Below, piece by piece: positions 25,352 to 35,107 of a DNA stretch of 64,000 nucleotides. Source of the DNA: Rhodococcus sp. CH91 (GTDB taxonomy: Bacteria > Actinomycetota > Actinomycetes > Mycobacteriales > Mycobacteriaceae). Positions within the stretch are counted from its first letter, which is position 1, and every line of letters begins with the position of its first letter. A model generated the notes under the pieces. The model saw nothing but the letters and a program-made list of their open reading frames with translations. It ran no database searches and had not been told where the DNA came from. The translations under genes and the position numbers were made by a program. The DNA lies in the NCBI RefSeq assembly GCF_022554085.1, contig NZ_JAKFYR010000005.1:248001-312000 (forward strand). The letters are read 5' to 3'.

Positions 25352-28210
25352 GTGTCCCGGCCGGACCCCGCGGATCCGTTCGGGACCGCGGCGTTGCGAG
25401 AGGGGATCGTCGCCGCCTGGTCCTCGTCGCCCACACGCCTGCGCGAAGACGCCGCCACGGAGTCCGACCATGTCCGTGCCGGTTACCGCGACCGCGTCCT
25501 CACCGAGCTGGCCCAGAACGCCGCCGACGCTGCGGCACGCGCCGGAATTCCGGGTGAGCTGCGGGTACGTGTCGCCGATGGCCGGCTGCACGTCGCGAAC
25601 GTCGGTGAACCGCTCGACGTGGGCGGTGTCCACGCGCTGACGGCGCTGCGTTCGTCGAACAAGATGCGCTCGTCGGACGAGAACGGTGCCGACTCGACGG
25701 TGGGACGGTTCGGTGTCGGCTTCACCGCAGTCCTGTCGATCTCCGACGACATCGAGGTGCGGTCTCGCACCGGCTCGATCCGGTTCTCGGCCGAGCGGAC
25801 CCGCGCGGTGCTCGCCGAGCACGACCTGCCGGAACCGGAGTCCGGTGTCCCCGTGCTGCGCCTGGTCTGGGCGACCGCGGCACCTCCCGTGCCCGGCAGC
25901 GACACCGAGATCGTGCTGGCCTTGCGTGCAGGGATCGACCCGGCCGCCGTGCTCGGCACCTTCCGCTCCGAGGCCTACAACATTCTGCTCGAACTCCCGG
26001 GGCTGCAGACCGTCGTCATCGGTGACGACGAGTTCACCCGTCACGACCGCGAACTGGGCAACGGCCTGGTGGAGGTGCGGATCGACGCGGTCACCGACCG
26101 GTCTGCGGTGCCGGAGGAGCGCACCTGGTGGCAGTTCACCGGACCTTCGGCACGATGGCTCGTGCCCGTCGTCGACGGCCGGATCGAGCCGGTGGGTGAG
26201 GACGTACTGCGTGCTCCCACCCGGTCCGACGAGGAACTGTCCCTGCCCGCGCTCGTCATCGCGGACGTCGCCATGCAGCCCGATCGGCGGCGTGTGCTGC
26301 CCGGTGCCCGGGTCGAGGACGTCGCCCGCGGCTACGCACAGTTCGTTGCGGCGCTGCCCGCCGAGCATCGCCTCGACCTCGTCCCCGTCCCCGGCTTCGC
26401 ACGCAGCGAGGTCGACGGGCGTATCCGCGAGGCGATCCTCGAGGAACTGCGCTGCCGCCCGTGGCTCCCGGCAGCCGACGGCCGGGCCGACCTCGTGCCC
26501 GACCGGGCTGCCGCCCTTCCCAGCCTCACCGACACGCTCGCGGACGTACTCGGTGAGGTGGTGCCGGGGCTCGTCGTCCCCGAAATGTGCCGCCCGCGGC
26601 ATGCGGCCGCGCTCGCGGCCGTCGACGTCCACCGCCTCGGCCTCGCGCGACTCGCCGATCTGCTCTCCGGGCACGAGCGTCCACCGAAGTGGTGGAACCG
26701 GCTGTACGAGGCGCTGACCCCGCTCGTCGTCGATGCTGTGACTGCCGAGGAACTCGCGTCGCTCCCGGTCCCGTTGTCGGACGGCCGTACGGTGACCGGT
26801 CCTCGTACCACCGTTCTCGCAGCGCAGCTGCAGGAGCTCGGGCCGATGTCGATGCCGTGGGTGCGGCTCGTGCATCCCGACGCCGCGCACCCGCTCCTCG
26901 CCCGGCTCGGTGCCGGCACCGTGACCGCCGAGGACCTGCTCTCGGATCCCGCGCTCGTCGCAGCCGTCGAGGACGCCGACCCCGACGACACCGAGCTCCA
27001 CGGCGACCTTCCGGCGGGGACACTCGCCGATGTCGTCCTGCGGCTGGTGCCCGCCGTCCCCGCAGCCGCCGTGCCCCGTGAACTCGGGTCGTTGCTGTTG
27101 CCCGACACGCACGGCGACCTCGTCCCGGCCGACGAACTCCTGCTCCCCGGTGCACCTCTCGCGGAGGTCCTGGTCGAGGATGCGCCCTTCGGCACCGTCG
27201 ACCGGGCCGTGGTCGACCGGTACGGGCCGGATGCGCTGCGCGCGATCGGGGTGGGCTGGGGCTTCACGGTCCTGCGCTCCGATCTGCCCACCGGACCCGA
27301 TCACGATCTTCCCGGCGAGGAAGCGTGGTGGGAGCGGCTCGAGGACGATCCCGACACGCTGGTCGCGGTGCGCGACCTCGACCTCGTCGACGATCGTCGC
27401 TGGTCGCGAGCGCTGACCCTGCTGGCGGCCGACCCTGTGACCGCCGAGACTCTCGCCGATCCCGCCGGCTACACGGCGTGGTATCTCCGCACCCACGCCG
27501 TCCTCGACGGCAGGCCGCTCGGGCATTTCCGCTTCGCCGACGACACGATCTTCGACGGGCTGCTCGACCCCTGCACCCACCCCGATGCCTCCGTCTTCCG
27601 CGGTGCTCTGGCCGGAACGGCGATCGACGGCATCGACCTGGCGCAGACTCTGCTCGACCGGCTCGCGGATCCGGGCCGGTCACCGGGCCCGGCCGCGGTC
27701 GTCGCCGCCCACAGTGCGCTCGCCGCGGCATTCGCCACCGGCGGTCTCGATCCGGAGTCGGTCACGCTGCCCGACAGTGTGCGCAGCCTGTCCGGCGCCG
27801 TCGTCGATGCCGCGCACGCGATCGTGCCGGACGATCCCTGGTTCGCGAATGCGATCCCGCACGACCGACTCGTCCTCGGCGGCCCGGGCACCGCACACGA
27901 CCTCGCGGACGTGCTCGACATCGCCGTGGCCTCCGCGGTGATCGAGGCGGAACCGGCGGACCGCGGCCGTCGCTCCACCTGGGAGCGTGAACCCGCGGCG
28001 GTCCTGGCGGGAATCGTCACGGGGGTGCCGCTCCCACGTGGGGAATTCGTCCTGCACGACCGCCTCACGGTGCGGTGCTCGGGCGCCCTGACCGGTGAGA
28101 TCCCGGTCGAATGGTGGGTCGACGCCACCGGCACCGTTCACAGCACGCCGCACGGACTGCCTGCCGCGCTCACCGCTCTTGCCCGTCCCGGCCCGAGAAC
28201 CGGGCCGTGA
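25352..28210 (+). CDS. Sacsin-like HSP90-type (GHKL) ATPase, 952 aa
   Basis: The N-terminus is a GHKL ATP-binding domain: N-box ELAQNAADAA (E, N and D of the Mg-ATP site) near residues 52-61, a G1-like VANVGEPLDVGG, and GRFGVGFTAVL as the glycine lid. This arrangement (N-terminal ATPase with no MutL, HSP90 or kinase C-terminus) is the sacsin N-terminal type. The remaining 650 residues have no recognised domain; they are Leu/Asp/Val-rich with repeated LLPD or LLLPGAPL-like strands. GTG 25352 follows the DUF3027 stop by one base, and the end overlaps the PAP2 start (GTGA), giving a three-gene coupled operon. A chaperone-like role is an inference from the fold. Confidence 0.82.
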   Translation: MSRPDPADPFGTAALREGIVAAWSSSPTRLREDAATESDHVRAGYRDRVLTELAQNAADAAARAGIPGELRVRVADGRLHVANVGEPLDVGGVHALTALRSSNKMRSSDENGADSTVGRFGVGFTAVLSISDDIEVRSRTGSIRFSAERTRAVLAEHDLPEPESGVPVLRLVWATAAPPVPGSDTEIVLALRAGIDPAAVLGTFRSEAYNILLELPGLQTVVIGDDEFTRHDRELGNGLVEVRIDAVTDRSAVPEERTWWQFTGPSARWLVPVVDGRIEPVGEDVLRAPTRSDEELSLPALVIADVAMQPDRRRVLPGARVEDVARGYAQFVAALPAEHRLDLVPVPGFARSEVDGRIREAILEELRCRPWLPAADGRADLVPDRAAALPSLTDTLADVLGEVVPGLVVPEMCRPRHAAALAAVDVHRLGLARLADLLSGHERPPKWWNRLYEALTPLVVDAVTAEELASLPVPLSDGRTVTGPRTTVLAAQLQELGPMSMPWVRLVHPDAAHPLLARLGAGTVTAEDLLSDPALVAAVEDADPDDTELHGDLPAGTLADVVLRLVPAVPAAAVPRELGSLLLPDTHGDLVPADELLLPGAPLAEVLVEDAPFGTVDRAVVDRYGPDALRAIGVGWGFTVLRSDLPTGPDHDLPGEEAWWERLEDDPDTLVAVRDLDLVDDRRWSRALTLLAADPVTAETLADPAGYTAWYLRTHAVLDGRPLGHFRFADDTIFDGLLDPCTHPDASVFRGALAGTAIDGIDLAQTLLDRLADPGRSPGPAAVVAAHSALAAAFATGGLDPESVTLPDSVRSLSGAVVDAAHAIVPDDPWFANAIPHDRLVLGGPGTAHDLADVLDIAVASAVIEAEPADRGRRSTWEREPAAVLAGIVTGVPLPRGEFVLHDRLTVRCSGALTGEIPVEWWVDATGTVHSTPHGLPAALTALARPGPRTGP

Positions 28211-28746
28211 CGTTCGACGTCACGGTGCTCGACTGGATGGTGGCGATCCGCGAGCCCTGGCTGACCACCGCGATGACCGTCCTCACCTACACGGGCGGGG
28301 GAATCGCGACGAGCCTGATCGCGGCGGCGGCAACACTGCTGCTCATGCGGGCGGGTCGCCTGCGCGACGCCGTCTTCGTGGCCGGAGCGGTGTTCACCGG
28401 CTGGCCCGTGATGACCTTGCTCAAGCATCTGTTCGGGCGTGCCCGCCCGCCCGAGCCCGAACGGCTGCTCGTCCTGCAGAGCGAATCGTTCCCGTCCGGA
28501 CATGCGATGACGAGTGCCGTCCTGGCGACGGTGCTCGTCGCGGTCGCGATGCACACATGGCCGCGCGGTGATCGGCGCCGGACGATCGCGACAGCCGCGC
28601 TCGCAACGTACACCCTGGTGATCGGGTTCTCACGTGTCTATCTGGCGGCGCACTGGCTCACCGACGTCGTCGCAGGCTGGATCTTCGGGATCTTCTGGGC
28701 GCTGGGATGGGTGTGGTTGATCACTCGGCAGCGGATACACCGGTGA
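28207..28746 (+). CDS. PAP2-superfamily membrane phosphatase
   Basis: A 179-residue polytopic membrane protein with the three acid-phosphatase motifs: K-x6-RP (KHLFGRARP), PSGH (SFPSGHAMTS) and SR-x5-H-x3-D (SRVYLAAHWLTDVVAG). It hydrolyses a membrane lipid phosphate or diphosphate, possibly undecaprenyl-PP or phosphatidate. Its GTG start overlaps the sacsin-like gene stop by four bases. Convergent with DUF2530 36 bases away. Confidence 0.9.
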   Translation: MTFDVTVLDWMVAIREPWLTTAMTVLTYTGGGIATSLIAAAATLLLMRAGRLRDAVFVAGAVFTGWPVMTLLKHLFGRARPPEPERLLVLQSESFPSGHAMTSAVLATVLVAVAMHTWPRGDRRRTIATAALATYTLVIGFSRVYLAAHWLTDVVAGWIFGIFWALGWVWLITRQRIHR

Positions 28747-28782
28747 CGCCACTCACGCCTGTCGCGCACCCCGGTGGGGGAC

Positions 28783-29034
28783 TCAATCCAGGCCCACCTG
28801 GGCGCCGCGGTCACCGCGGCGGGCGGAGCGGCGCTGGAGGAGGTAGAGGGCAGTTCCCAGTAGTCCCACCAGGATTCCGGCCAGACACACCGGTAGCGCG
28901 TCGTCCCGTAGTTCACCGCCCACCGCCAGTACGACGACGGTCGCCACCACCCACAGTGCGGTTCCCACCGCGAGGGCGGGGCGGGGGTCGGCGAGACGCC
29001 GGATACGGGCTGCGACGAGCTGGGCGGGTTCCAC
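28783..29034 (-). CDS. DUF2530 small membrane protein
   Basis: An 83-residue protein with two hydrophobic segments (ALAVGTALWVVATVVVLAVG and LPVCLAGILVGLLGTALYLL) and a basic, Arg-rich tail. It matches DUF2530 of Mycobacteriales. GTG 29034 is taken as start (VEPAQLVAARIRRL). A TTG at 29064 is also in frame, and the GGAGGA motif lies between them, 14 bases before GTG, so the true start is uncertain. Function unknown. Confidence 0.75.
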   Translation of the reverse strand: MEPAQLVAARIRRLADPRPALAVGTALWVVATVVVLAVGGELRDDALPVCLAGILVGLLGTALYLLQRRSARRGDRGAQVGLD

Positions 29035-29114
29035 GGATTGCAGATTAGTTCCTCCGCGCTGCAATAATCGTTCCCCGTTGCGACGCCCCGTACTCGACGA
29101 GCGGAATTGTGGAC

Positions 29115-30584
29115 ATGGCCGTAGGCACCGACTCCAAGCGAACGTCCTTTCTGGACGCCTATTTCAAGATCACCGAGCGCGGTTCGACCGTGTCCCGGGA
29201 AGTGCGCGGCGGCATCGTCACGTTCTTCGCGATGTCGTACATCGTGGTTCTCAACCCGTTGATCCTCGGTAGCTTCTCCGCCGACGACGCGAGCGCCAAG
29301 GTGGACGTGATGGGCAACATCCTGCCCATCAACCAGGTCGCCGCCGTCACCGCGCTGGTCGCCGGCTTCATGAGCATCGTGTTCGGCGTCGTCGCCAACT
29401 ATCCGTTCGCGATCGCGGCCGGTCTCGGCATCAACAGCCTGCTCGCGGTGACCATCGCGCCACAGGTCACCTGGCCCGAAGCGATGGGCCTGGTGGTCAT
29501 CGACGGCATCATCATCGTCGTGCTGGCCCTGACCGGCTTCCGCACCGCGGTCTTCAACGCCATCCCGCCGGAACTCAAGGCCGCCATCGCCGCCGGTATC
29601 GGTGCGTTCATCGCGATGATCGGTCTCGTCGACGCCGGTTTCGTCCGGCGCGTCCCCGACGCCGCCGGAACCACCGTGCCGGTCGGGCTGGGGATCGACG
29701 GGTCGATCGCCTCGTGGCCGACCTTCGTCTTCGTCGTCGGTGTGTTGCTGATGGGTGTGCTGGTCGCGCGCAAGGTGCGCGGTGGACTGCTGATCGGCAT
29801 CGTCGTCACCACGATTCTGTCCATGATCATCGAGGCCATCACCGATGTCGGTCCGTCGCTGGGCACCAACCCCAAGGGCTGGAACCTGAGCACCCCGGAG
29901 GCGCCCGACTCCTTCTTCGGCATCCCGGATCTGAGCCTCGTCGGCAATGTGGACCTGTTCGGCGCGTTCACCCGCATCGGCGTGATCGCCGCGACGCTGC
30001 TGGTGTTCACCCTCGTCCTCGCGAACTTCTTCGACGCGATGGGCACCATGACGGGCCTGGGCAAGGAAGCCGAGCTGGCCGACAAGAACGGCAACCTGCC
30101 CGGCATCGGCAAGGCCCTCGTCGTCGAGGGCGCCGGCGCCATCGTCGGTGGCGGTGCCTCGGCCTCCTCGAACACGGTGTTCGTCGAGTCGGCGTCCGGT
30201 ATCGCGGAAGGTGCCCGCACCGGCCTGGCGAATGTGGTCACCGGTCTGATGTTCCTGCTCGCGATGTTCCTGACCCCGCTGTACGAGGTGGTCCCGATCG
30301 AGGCCGCCGCTCCGGCGCTCGTGGTGGTGGGCGCACTGATGATCGCTCAGGTCCGCGACATCGACTTCTCGAAGTTCGCGGTGGCGCTTCCGGCCTTCCT
30401 GACCATCATGGTCATGCCGTTCACCTACTCGATCGCCAACGGCATCGGCGTCGGCTTCATCACCTGGGTCGTCCTCCACGCGGCGAGCGGCAAGATCCGC
30501 ACCATCCATCCGCTCCTGTGGGTCGTCGCGGTGTTGTTCACCCTGTACTTCGCAGTCGATCCGATCACCGAACTACTCACGTAG
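29115..30584 (+). CDS. NCS2/AzgA-family purine permease
   Basis: A 489-residue polytopic protein of the AzgA (hypoxanthine/adenine/guanine) branch of nucleobase-cation symporters. It has an N-terminal FKITERGSTVSREVRGGIVTFFAMSYI region (in pieces), the Asn-rich GLGINSLLAVTI motif, and LANFFDAMGTMTGLGKEAEL and GGGASASSNTVFVESASGIAEGARTGL, the substrate-site signatures of the family. Start ATG 29115; GTG 29109 is an alternative with the same GAGCGGA purine stretch upstream. It is followed after 44 bases by the MarR gene, which could regulate it. Confidence 0.92.
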   Translation: MAVGTDSKRTSFLDAYFKITERGSTVSREVRGGIVTFFAMSYIVVLNPLILGSFSADDASAKVDVMGNILPINQVAAVTALVAGFMSIVFGVVANYPFAIAAGLGINSLLAVTIAPQVTWPEAMGLVVIDGIIIVVLALTGFRTAVFNAIPPELKAAIAAGIGAFIAMIGLVDAGFVRRVPDAAGTTVPVGLGIDGSIASWPTFVFVVGVLLMGVLVARKVRGGLLIGIVVTTILSMIIEAITDVGPSLGTNPKGWNLSTPEAPDSFFGIPDLSLVGNVDLFGAFTRIGVIAATLLVFTLVLANFFDAMGTMTGLGKEAELADKNGNLPGIGKALVVEGAGAIVGGGASASSNTVFVESASGIAEGARTGLANVVTGLMFLLAMFLTPLYEVVPIEAAAPALVVVGALMIAQVRDIDFSKFAVALPAFLTIMVMPFTYSIANGIGVGFITWVVLHAASGKIRTIHPLLWVVAVLFTLYFAVDPITELLT

Positions 30585-30628
30585 GCAGTCGCCGCGAGGT
30601 ATGGCCGGTGTGACGTATTCTGCACGCC

Positions 30629-31060
30629 ATGATCTCGGATACACGCGCACTCGCAGGTGACCTCTCGCTCGCCGTAGTGCGTCTGACGCGTCATTTACGG
30701 GGGAGACGCACCGATTCCCGAGTTTCCCTGACCCAGATATCGGCGATGGCCACCCTTGCTCAGGAGGGGGCGATGACCCCGGGGGCGCTGGCGGCGCGCG
30801 AGCGCGTCCAGCCCCCTTCGATGACGAGAGTCATCGCTTCCCTCCACGAGCTCGGGCTCGTCGAGCGGACACCGCACCCGACGGACGGACGGCAGATCAT
30901 CGTGACGCTGTCCGACGCCGGCAAGGAGCTGCTGGACGACGAGGCGCAGGCACGCGAAGCGTGGTTGACCGAACGTCTCGAGAAGCTCGATCCCGACTCG
31001 CTCGGGACGCTACGCGAGGCGGTGGGAATCCTCACGGCGATCGTCGCGGAAGACGACTGA
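30629..31060 (+). CDS. MarR-family transcriptional regulator (Rv0880-like)
   Basis: A 143-residue winged-helix regulator: RLTRHLRGRRTDSRVSLTQI, recognition region EGAMTPGALAARERVQPPSMTRVIASLHELGLVER, wing THPTDGRQIIVTLSDAGKELL (given in parts), then a dimer helix. Members bind small phenolic or redox ligands. The last codons and stop (GAAGACGACTGA) are the first half of a 25-bp unit repeated four times into the intergenic region. It lies downstream of the purine permease and upstream of the SpoU gene on the same strand. Confidence 0.88.
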   Translation: MISDTRALAGDLSLAVVRLTRHLRGRRTDSRVSLTQISAMATLAQEGAMTPGALAARERVQPPSMTRVIASLHELGLVERTPHPTDGRQIIVTLSDAGKELLDDEAQAREAWLTERLEKLDPDSLGTLREAVGILTAIVAEDD

Positions 31061-31148
31061 CCGCACCGCGGTCGAAGACGACTGACCGCACCGCGGTCGA
31101 AGACGACTGACCGCACCGCGGTCGAAGACGGCTGACCGCACCGCGGTC
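31049..31148 (+). repeat. Four 25-bp tandem repeats starting inside the marR stop region
   Basis: Units start at 31049, 31074, 31099 and 31124. Each consists of GAAGACGACTGA (the Glu-Asp-Asp-stop end of MarR) plus CCGCACCGCGGTC, so each copy contains the hyphenated palindrome GACCGC-ACC-GCGGTC across the join. The first three units are identical and the fourth has one change (GACGACT to GACGGCT). There are no spacers, which excludes CRISPR. It looks like slippage amplification of the gene end with its own short terminator hairpin. Confidence 0.92.
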
Positions 31149-31199
31149 GAGAACCCGCCCCGGTGCGAGGGAGCGGGGGCTCGCTGGGAGAATGACCCG

Positions 31200-32006
31200 G
31201 TGGTTCACGTCATCGACATCGACGATCCCTCCGACTCCCGGCTCGACGACTTCCGAGATCTCAACTCGGCGGATCGTCGGCCCGACCTTCCCGGGGGCAA
31301 GGGACTGGTGATCGCCGAAGGCGTGCTCGTGGTCCAGCGCATGCTCGATTCGCGCTTCGCACCGACGAGTCTGCTCGGGGTCGATCGGCGGCTGTCCGAA
31401 CTCGCCGACGATCTGCGGGACGTCGACGTGCCGTTCTACCGCACCGACGCCGGGACCATGGCCGAGGTCGTCGGGTTCCATCTCAACCGGGGCGTGCTCG
31501 CGGTCGCCCATCGCCCTGCGCCGCCGGCACTCGACGACGTTCTCGACAAGGCGAACACGATCGCTGTGCTCGAAGGGGTCAACGACCACGAGAACATCGG
31601 CTCGATGTTCCGCAACGCGGCCGGTCTCGGAGTGGACGGGGTGCTCTTCGGGAAGGGCTGCGCCGACCCCCTGTACCGGCGGGCGGTGCGCGTGTCGATG
31701 GGGCACGTCCTGCGAGTTCCGTTCGCACATGTGGACAGGTGGCCGGACGATCTCGATCTGTTGCGCGACAGGGGATTCCAGTTGATCTCCTTGACTCCGG
31801 ATCCGGAGGCGATCCCACTCGCGGAGGCGATGACGGGGGAGAAGGTCGCACTGCTGCTCGGCGCCGAGGGACCCGGCCTGACCGAACACGCGATGCGGGC
31901 GACCGATGTGCGCGCCCGGATTCCCATGGCCCCCGGCACCGATTCGCTCAACGTGGCCACCGCGGCTGCGATGGCCTTCTACGAGCGGGTCCGGATTCCT
32001 CGCTGA
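31200..32006 (+). CDS. SpoU/TrmH-family RNA 2'-O-methyltransferase (Rv0881-like)
   Basis: A 268-residue SPOUT methyltransferase. The N-terminal 95 residues form the substrate-binding domain (GKGLVIAEGVLVVQRML). The knot domain carries the three SpoU motifs: NDHENIGSMFRNAAGLGVDG (with the catalytic Arg), LLLGAEGPGL, and IPMAPGTDSLNVATAAAMAF. It methylates a ribose in tRNA or rRNA using S-adenosylmethionine; the target base is unknown. GTG 31200 is used. It is preceded by the marR repeat array. Confidence 0.9.
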   Translation: MVHVIDIDDPSDSRLDDFRDLNSADRRPDLPGGKGLVIAEGVLVVQRMLDSRFAPTSLLGVDRRLSELADDLRDVDVPFYRTDAGTMAEVVGFHLNRGVLAVAHRPAPPALDDVLDKANTIAVLEGVNDHENIGSMFRNAAGLGVDGVLFGKGCADPLYRRAVRVSMGHVLRVPFAHVDRWPDDLDLLRDRGFQLISLTPDPEAIPLAEAMTGEKVALLLGAEGPGLTEHAMRATDVRARIPMAPGTDSLNVATAAAMAFYERVRIPR

Positions 32007-32057
32007 CCTCCCGCGCACGAGCCGGTTTCCACTCGTGGGGACCGGACGTTCCGATCG

Positions 32058-32756
32058 CTACCGCGTTGCCAGGCGCCGCCACCACGCAATCCTCGGGGCG
32101 GCCGGTACCGAGACCCGCAGCACCGGACTGCGCAGGGCGAAACTCCACATCCGGATCTCGCGGGGGTCGGGTTCGGTGTCGCGGCGACCGACATAGCGGA
32201 ATCCGAGCCACGCGCCGTGGGCCTCCTCGACGAGTTTGCGGGGGTGGAAGGGCAGCGACTGGGGAGGCGGGGGGACGTCCGGGGGCCAGCGCAGCGGATG
32301 CTCGCCCGCCCAGAACGGGCGTTCCCACACGAACGGCAGTCCGTCGTCCTCGAAGAACTCCACGGTGCTGGCCCCGAACGCCCGCCGGAGCCTGCCGCAT
32401 TCCCACGCGGCGAACGACCCCCACGCACCCGGCGGATCGGACGCGAGCAGGTAGGTGCGTTCCGAGGCGGGCGTGCGCAACCACATCGACGGCAGTTCCG
32501 AGGGGCGCCGCAGCCTGAAGCGAGGACCCGACACGACCGTCACTCCGGGATAGCTGCCGACCCAGATCCGTTCGGCATCCTCCTCGTGTCCTCCGGCGTC
32601 GGTGAGGGGTACGCACTCGCCGGGATCGACCCGGCGGTCCGGGAACAGACGTGAGAGAAGTGCGTGCGCGGCGTCGCGATCGGGGGAGAACTCTCGCAGG
32701 ACCGCTGCCGGATCAGGAGCGTCGACGTACCACAGCGTCGACACGGACGCCGACAT
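32058..32756 (-). CDS. DUF6928-like conserved protein
   Basis: A 232-residue soluble protein (VSTLWYVDAPDPAAVLREF, then RIWVGSYPGVTVVSGPRF, LPSMWLRTPASERTYLLASD, AWECGRLRRAFGAS, PFWAGEHPLRWPPD and SLPFHPRKLVEEA). The succession of YPG-V, W-G-L-R-R and PFWAGEHP...LPFHP elements fits the actinobacterial DUF6928 proteins. Function unknown. ATG 32756 lies 14 bases downstream of the sepH stop on the same strand, so it is probably co-transcribed with sepH. Confidence 0.72.
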   Translation of the reverse strand: MSASVSTLWYVDAPDPAAVLREFSPDRDAAHALLSRLFPDRRVDPGECVPLTDAGGHEEDAERIWVGSYPGVTVVSGPRFRLRRPSELPSMWLRTPASERTYLLASDPPGAWGSFAAWECGRLRRAFGASTVEFFEDDGLPFVWERPFWAGEHPLRWPPDVPPPPQSLPFHPRKLVEEAHGAWLGFRYVGRRDTEPDPREIRMWSFALRSPVLRVSVPAAPRIAWWRRLATR

Positions 32757-32770
32757 CGCCGGCGACTTCC

Positions 32771-33649
32771 TCAGGCGCGTCCGTTGCTGCGCACACCGAG
32801 CAGCACGTCGTCCCAGGAGGGGAGCGCGGGCTTGCCCCGCTTGTCCTTCGCGGGAGCCTGCGACGTGCGTGATGCCTCGGTGTCGTCCTGGACGTCGGGC
32901 ACCGTGACGGCGACGGCGGTCTCCTCGGCGGGGACCGGTGCCGGGGCGGACTCCTCGACGACGGGGGCCTCGAGCGGAATGGGCGCCGACCGGGCGGAGT
33001 TCTCGATCTCCGTGGAGTCGTCGACGTCGCGAGCCGAGTAGACGGGAGTCAGGTAACGCAGCGGGCGACCGCAGTCCGGATCGACCAGATCCGCGGCGAT
33101 GTCGTCCAGCGCGGTGATCGTGCCGCCGTGTGCGTCCGGCTGATACCGCCAGTGGGCGCGATTCGTGGAACGGCCGGCATGCCACCGCAACTGCGCGACC
33201 CAGAAACCCTCGTCGTCGCGCCAGGCGTCCCACACGGCCTCGTCGAGGCTGTGGCCGCGGGCGCGGAAGGCCTGCGTGACGATGTCGATCAGGGTCTCGA
33301 CCGTGGGGCCGTCGGGGCGGACGGGATGCCCTTTCTTGGCCATGTCCGCGGCCCGGGACCGCTCGAGCAGAACGGGATAGGCGAATCGTTCGACCTTGGC
33401 GACCGGGATCCCGGCTTCCTCGGCGACCTGCTCGACGGAGGCACCTCCGCGGATGCGGGCCTGGATCTCGCGAGGGCGGAGCTGGCTGGTCGTCTCGATC
33501 TGGATCTGACCGAGCCGGGCCAGATCGCCGCGAGCAGCCGCGCGCAGGGTGTCGTCCACGGGAATGCGGAACTTGTCCCCCGTTGTGGGATCGGCGAGCA
33601 CCACATGCTTTGCATCGGGCTCGAGACCGACCACTCGAAGCTCTCGCAC
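32771..33649 (-). CDS. sepH: Septation protein SepH
   Basis: A 292-residue cell-division protein. Residues 1-165 are the SepH/DUF3071 domain with a helix-turn-helix-like motif (RIRGGASVEQVAEEAGIPVA, then KVERFAYPVLLERSRAADMA). The central part (AFRARGHSLDEAVWDAWRDD, AQLRWHAGRSTNRAHWRYQP) is conserved, and the C-terminus is Pro/Glu-rich and probably disordered, ending SWDDVLLGVRSNGR. SepH binds FtsZ and promotes filament assembly at the septum. GTG 33649 is chosen because GAGGAGG precedes it and the product then starts VRELRVVGLEPDAKHVVL as in homologues. Confidence 0.9.
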   Translation of the reverse strand: MRELRVVGLEPDAKHVVLADPTTGDKFRIPVDDTLRAAARGDLARLGQIQIETTSQLRPREIQARIRGGASVEQVAEEAGIPVAKVERFAYPVLLERSRAADMAKKGHPVRPDGPTVETLIDIVTQAFRARGHSLDEAVWDAWRDDEGFWVAQLRWHAGRSTNRAHWRYQPDAHGGTITALDDIAADLVDPDCGRPLRYLTPVYSARDVDDSTEIENSARSAPIPLEAPVVEESAPAPVPAEETAVAVTVPDVQDDTEASRTSQAPAKDKRGKPALPSWDDVLLGVRSNGRA

Positions 33650-33823
33650 CTTGACCTCCTCGCGCCGATCGCGATTGACCCGCCCGACTGTAACCGACCT
33701 TGTACTTTTTCGTGGCCGGACACGCCGCGCCACGCCGTGCGCCATCGCGGGAAATCCGACGCGGCGCGTTATCGTCCAGGGTTCGCCGAAATGTCTCGAT
33801 CCGAGGTCGAGACTCCGCCGACA

Positions 33824-33857
33824 GTGGGGCCGGGTCCGAGATCGGACCCGGCCCCAC
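33824..33857 (-). terminator. Hairpin terminator after serC
   Basis: Arms GTGGGGCCGGGTCCGA and TCGGACCCGGCCCCAC give a 16-bp perfect stem with a two-base loop, 25 bases past the serC stop. The remaining 170 bases before sepH hold its promoter; no further gene is evident. Confidence 0.8.
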
Positions 33858-33881
33858 ATCGTGCCGTGGTGCGGTCTGTGC

Positions 33882-35048
<1,167 letters not shown>

Positions 35049-35107
35049 CTAGACCGCCCCGCCGGACCCCCGGCCGGGCGCTCACCCTGCACCGACAGGA
35101 CGAAGGG

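Noticed and set aside
31049-31148. CRISPR-like array after marR.
   Set aside because: The 25-bp units are directly tandem with no unique spacers, overlap the marR stop, and no cas genes are nearby.
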